Shown one piece after another: positions 61,181 through 64,000 of a DNA stretch of 64,000 nt. Position 1 is the first letter of the stretch; every line of letters starts with the position of its first letter. Under the pieces are notes generated by a model. It was not told the DNA's origin. It saw only the letters and a program-made list of their open reading frames with translations, and did not search any database. Origin of the DNA: Plasmopara viticola (Eukaryota > Oomycota > Peronosporomycetes > Peronosporales > Peronosporaceae); the NCBI GenBank assembly GCA_001695595.3, contig MBPM02000064.1, forward strand, positions 372,001 to 436,000, written 5' to 3'. Position numbers and translations under genes: made by a program.

Positions 61181-63590
61181 CCATGAAGGCGACCATAAAC
61201 GCTACTGTAATTAACAAAAGAGGATATTTATTTTGCCATGTGGTGGGTGTGTCCAACACCTTTGGCAGAATTGCTCTAACTGCATTAGGTTAGGTTCTGA
61301 TTTTCTGATTTTATCGTCTCTAATCTAATGGTATGATTTTGCCGACTGTATATTATTACATTATAGAGGTCTTCTTTACACTCATCAGCGATCAACTGCG
61401 TGGATCGCTGACGCCAGATATCTTGCAAACTCGTGCCTAAAGGCTAAGGTCAATTTTTAATGCTATAAGGATCCTTGGACGTATGTGAGCTGTCGTGGAC
61501 GACATTTAGTGGAACACCCATCGAAAACAACCGATGTAGGGACTAGTGGCTTTGAGTACAATATGGACTCACACCCTTTACAGGATGCCTCCTTTCTGCG
61601 ATGGTACACATATAAACCAACTCCTGCTACCAAGGATCCCCCCCCGTAAACAACTAGTAGGGATCGAATTCGAAAATCCAGCCTTGCAAAAGGGAAGTTG
61701 GTCAGCCAAGAAGCAAGAGAAGAAAATGTGGCGACTTAGAAACAAAGATTGTCGATAGCTTTACCAAAATTTAAGCGTGAACGAGCAAGTGCAGCTGGTG
61801 AAATATTCGTCAAAAATACCCTACGCTGGTCAGAAAATTGTTTAGTATGAATTGATGTTGGTCTGACATACAGGTTACACGGACGCAAAAGTAGTAGCTG
61901 TGCTTCCTTTGCTTTCAAGATTAGCATTTATCTGTGCAAACGATTTAACATCGGCTTGCTTTGTATAATGCATACTACATTAAATCACACTTTTTCGTTG
62001 ACTCGCACTCTAAATCGACCTTAAATTTGTATGCATGTTCGTAGATCTTTGCTACCATTGCAGCTTCTTCAACTGCTTCTGACACTCTCTCGCCGTAATT
62101 TACGATAGGATTCCTCCTCAATCTCAGAACAGATGTTGTGTGACGTAGGACTGTGTGTATCTTTTGCGTACTTTCATAACGTTGGCTTCGTCGCTAACAC
62201 TGTGTTGGTTTCACGCACCATTGAGGCGTGTAGAAAAACACAAGCTATTCCGTGAAACTGTTGCGGAATCAAAAGTGTGCATTACAGAAGAATGCTTTAT
62301 CAGCGTATGCACTACGAAGAGCCAACTTTTACCGCAGAAGCTCAGCTCTATGTAAAAAGCCTCCCTTGCATTATTTTTGTTATATGAAAGATGAGTATTA
62401 ATTATCACTCTTGACTCCATGCGAAAAGTCGATTTGGTCATAACAGATGACCAAGAGAAGACTGCAGGTTATTCGGGTTGTTTAACGATGACTAAGCCAG
62501 CACTAATAAAGGTGTGCTTTGGCTTCCACACGTGGCGCCGCATCAATTCAGGTTTCTGCGTCAAAGGACGAGCCTGCTACAAAAGCTGCATTTGTGTCGT
62601 GCGCGGCGAGACTCAAGAAGTTTGCCCACCTGAGAAGACCAAGAAAGTGAAAGACTACCAACTTCGTGTAGTGGAGAATGCGCGATTAGTTCGCCGGGTT
62701 GTACACAGACGTCGCATTCAGGTGATGCATACGGTAAGCTCTCGCCTGGTCCTCAGCTTGCCATGCCCAGGGAGAAGTTTAGGATTACGAGCAGAAAAAT
62801 AATTAGTTGGAGAAAATGACCCGATTAAAGACGTTATTGTCGGCAAGGTCAACAAAAGAGGAAGCAACGTTAAGGACGACGGATATCGGTACATTGATCG
62901 TGTCTGTAGCTTCTGCTTTGCTGGTTGAGGGCTGAGACGCTGTAGAACCGAAGGTACATTTTTTCAACCGTTTTAGACGGTACGCTTGTCTCTAATGCGG
63001 TCATTAGGAGCTATGTGTCTTGCCCGCCACTGGGCACTGCCATAAGGTGCCGTTCCATGTCAGATAACTCACTCTCTGAAATGCAAGTCTTACGAGGGCG
63101 ATTCGAATGAACATCTTCCAATCGATAAAGGCCATGATACAATGTTTTTGCGCGTTTCTTGGCCTTGATGAAGGACACTTCTTAAGGGTGTATGAACGTC
63201 ATCTTGTAAAATATATGTTTAATCAGAATGACTACGCGCGTGCTTTTGGCACCGCATCAATTTCAAATAAAGAACTTCGCTTGATGCCACCGACGACGAA
63301 TGATACTTTAATTTAATAGCACTCATCAATTTGAGCTTGGCTGACTTCCCTTAAGACTCGATTTACTCAAGTACATACGAGCCATAATTTTCCACACGAA
63401 ATAATGTATACTAGACCTCATTATATTGAATCGCGCCGCTGCTCTGGAGCCCATCTAATAATTTGAATTAGTCTTGAGGCTTTGAAAATAGGCGCTAGAT
63501 TAATGGACTTGCTAGTCGTTGTGCACCGTCAAGGTCTAATACCGATAGCATTTACAAGACAAAGCTCGGTGTCTCTTAGTAGCTCGTGGG
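61181..63590. other. Intergenic, mostly empty
   Basis: Apart from the weak candidate at 62,419-62,802 I see nothing to support. A short palindrome (cagcgatc...gatcgctg) lies near 61,387-61,411. Confidence 0.45.
62419..62802 (+). CDS. Hypothetical basic Cys-containing protein (doubtful)
   Basis: 127 codons from an ATG. The middle part (CFGFHTWRRINSGFCVKG, then CYKSCICVVRGETQEVCPP) has seven cysteines in 55 residues and a basic C-terminal half. No signal peptide and no recognised family. The composition is less AT-rich than its surroundings, which is the main reason to list it. It could be a chance frame or a fragment of a decayed gene. Confidence 0.25.
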   Translation: MRKVDLVITDDQEKTAGYSGCLTMTKPALIKVCFGFHTWRRINSGFCVKGRACYKSCICVVRGETQEVCPPEKTKKVKDYQLRVVENARLVRRVVHRRRIQVMHTVSSRLVLSLPCPGRSLGLRAEK

Positions 63591-64000
63591 TTACCAGCCT
63601 AAGCAAAGTTTGTCGTTGAGTAAAGACTTAATCGCACTAAAAGCATAAATAAGGGGAGGAAAAGTATCTTCGCTTTGAGCACACATGGCTAATGGTTTGT
63701 CATAGACTGCCAGCAAAAGCTGCATCATATAGCTTTCGTGAGCATTCCTTCTGCAGCAGTCAATAAAAACCTTTACATGAGGGATGCTTATGCTCAATAT
63801 GGGGACGACCATATTTAAAAAAATCCACGACGCCAGGGCAATCCTGCCGAAGTGAAGTTTTAGTCTCCCATGTGCTCCTGAAACAAAAAGATCATTCCGC
63901 TTCACAATTGAGTCAGCAAAACCTACGAGAATGCTTTCACGCAATTGTGTCGCTCGCCTGCTTTGTTGAGAAGAGGGAGAGGGCGAAGATGCCACGCATT
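63591..64000 (-). CDS. Partial reading frame at window edge, possible membrane protein
   Basis: The minus-strand frame is open from the window end to a stop at 63,591 and contains no ATG near its start, so a true start would lie outside. It reads LRESILVGFADSIVKRNDLF, then GRLKLHFGRIALASWIFLNM and a hydrophobic run MVVPILSISIPHV, ending SLLNDKLCLGW. The smooth composition over 134 codons suggests real coding sequence (5' part or middle exon missing). Family not recognised. Confidence 0.35.
   Translation of the reverse strand, partial: CVASSPSPSSQQSRRATQLRESILVGFADSIVKRNDLFVSGAHGRLKLHFGRIALASWIFLNMVVPILSISIPHVKVFIDCCRRNAHESYMMQLLLAVYDKPLAMCAQSEDTFPPLIYAFSAIKSLLNDKLCLGW

Noticed and set aside
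1..64000. CRISPR arrays, operons, ribosome binding sites
   Set aside because: The window is eukaryotic; I saw no regularly spaced repeats of CRISPR type and gene spacing is not operonic.

Overview
The window looks like nuclear DNA of an oomycete, most likely a Peronosporales species (Phytophthora or a downy mildew). The evidence is a GPI-anchored elicitin-like protein with the six-cysteine pattern, an oomycete-type initiator (TCATT...CAATTTT) just upstream of it, very compact and mostly intronless genes with short introns of about 50-80 nt, a pair of BT1/folate-biopterin-like transporters, and small gene islands set in long AT-rich tracts of decayed retrotransposons. The species cannot be told from the sequence alone.

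Layout: (1) 1-5.8 kb is mostly non-coding, with a decayed Ty1/copia fragment near 0.6-1.5 kb and a strong hairpin at 2.7 kb. (2) The elicitin-like gene is at 5.93-6.49 kb. (3) 6.5-14.3 kb is a retroelement graveyard containing a recognisable but heavily broken Ty3/gypsy pol on the minus strand (10.1-12.4 kb) and a tRNA-Ser(CGA)-like gene at 12.8 kb. (4) 14.3-19.0 kb is a compact housekeeping island: a four-exon polytopic membrane protein gene with one nonsense codon, diverging from a UFD1-UBX-UBA fusion gene, which converges on the exosome subunit RRP42. (5) 19.2 kb holds a SINE-like element with target-site duplications; a second copy sits inverted at 56.0 kb, also with its own duplications. 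(6) 21.8-39.2 kb contains three paralogous four-finger C2H2 zinc-finger genes. Two of them lie in a roughly 1.15-kb near-identical inverted duplication, and between these two arms are fossil coding segments on the minus strand. (7) 39.3-51.7 kb is a 12-kb gene desert. (8) 51.8-61.2 kb holds a three-exon lysophosphatidic acid acyltransferase, a BT1-like transporter, gypsy remnants and a second, divergent BT1-like transporter. (9) 61.2-64 kb is mostly empty, with a partial reading frame at the right edge.

The intact genes do not form a single pathway. The recurring theme is local duplication (zinc-finger trio, transporter pair, paired SINE-like copies) among decaying repeats. UFD1-UBX-UBA and RRP42 are ordinary cell-maintenance functions (ubiquitin/Cdc48 and RNA turnover) packed with 47 bp between their stop codons. 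Where introns were needed, I placed them by reading frame continuity, splice-site dinucleotides and family resemblance; none has transcript support here.
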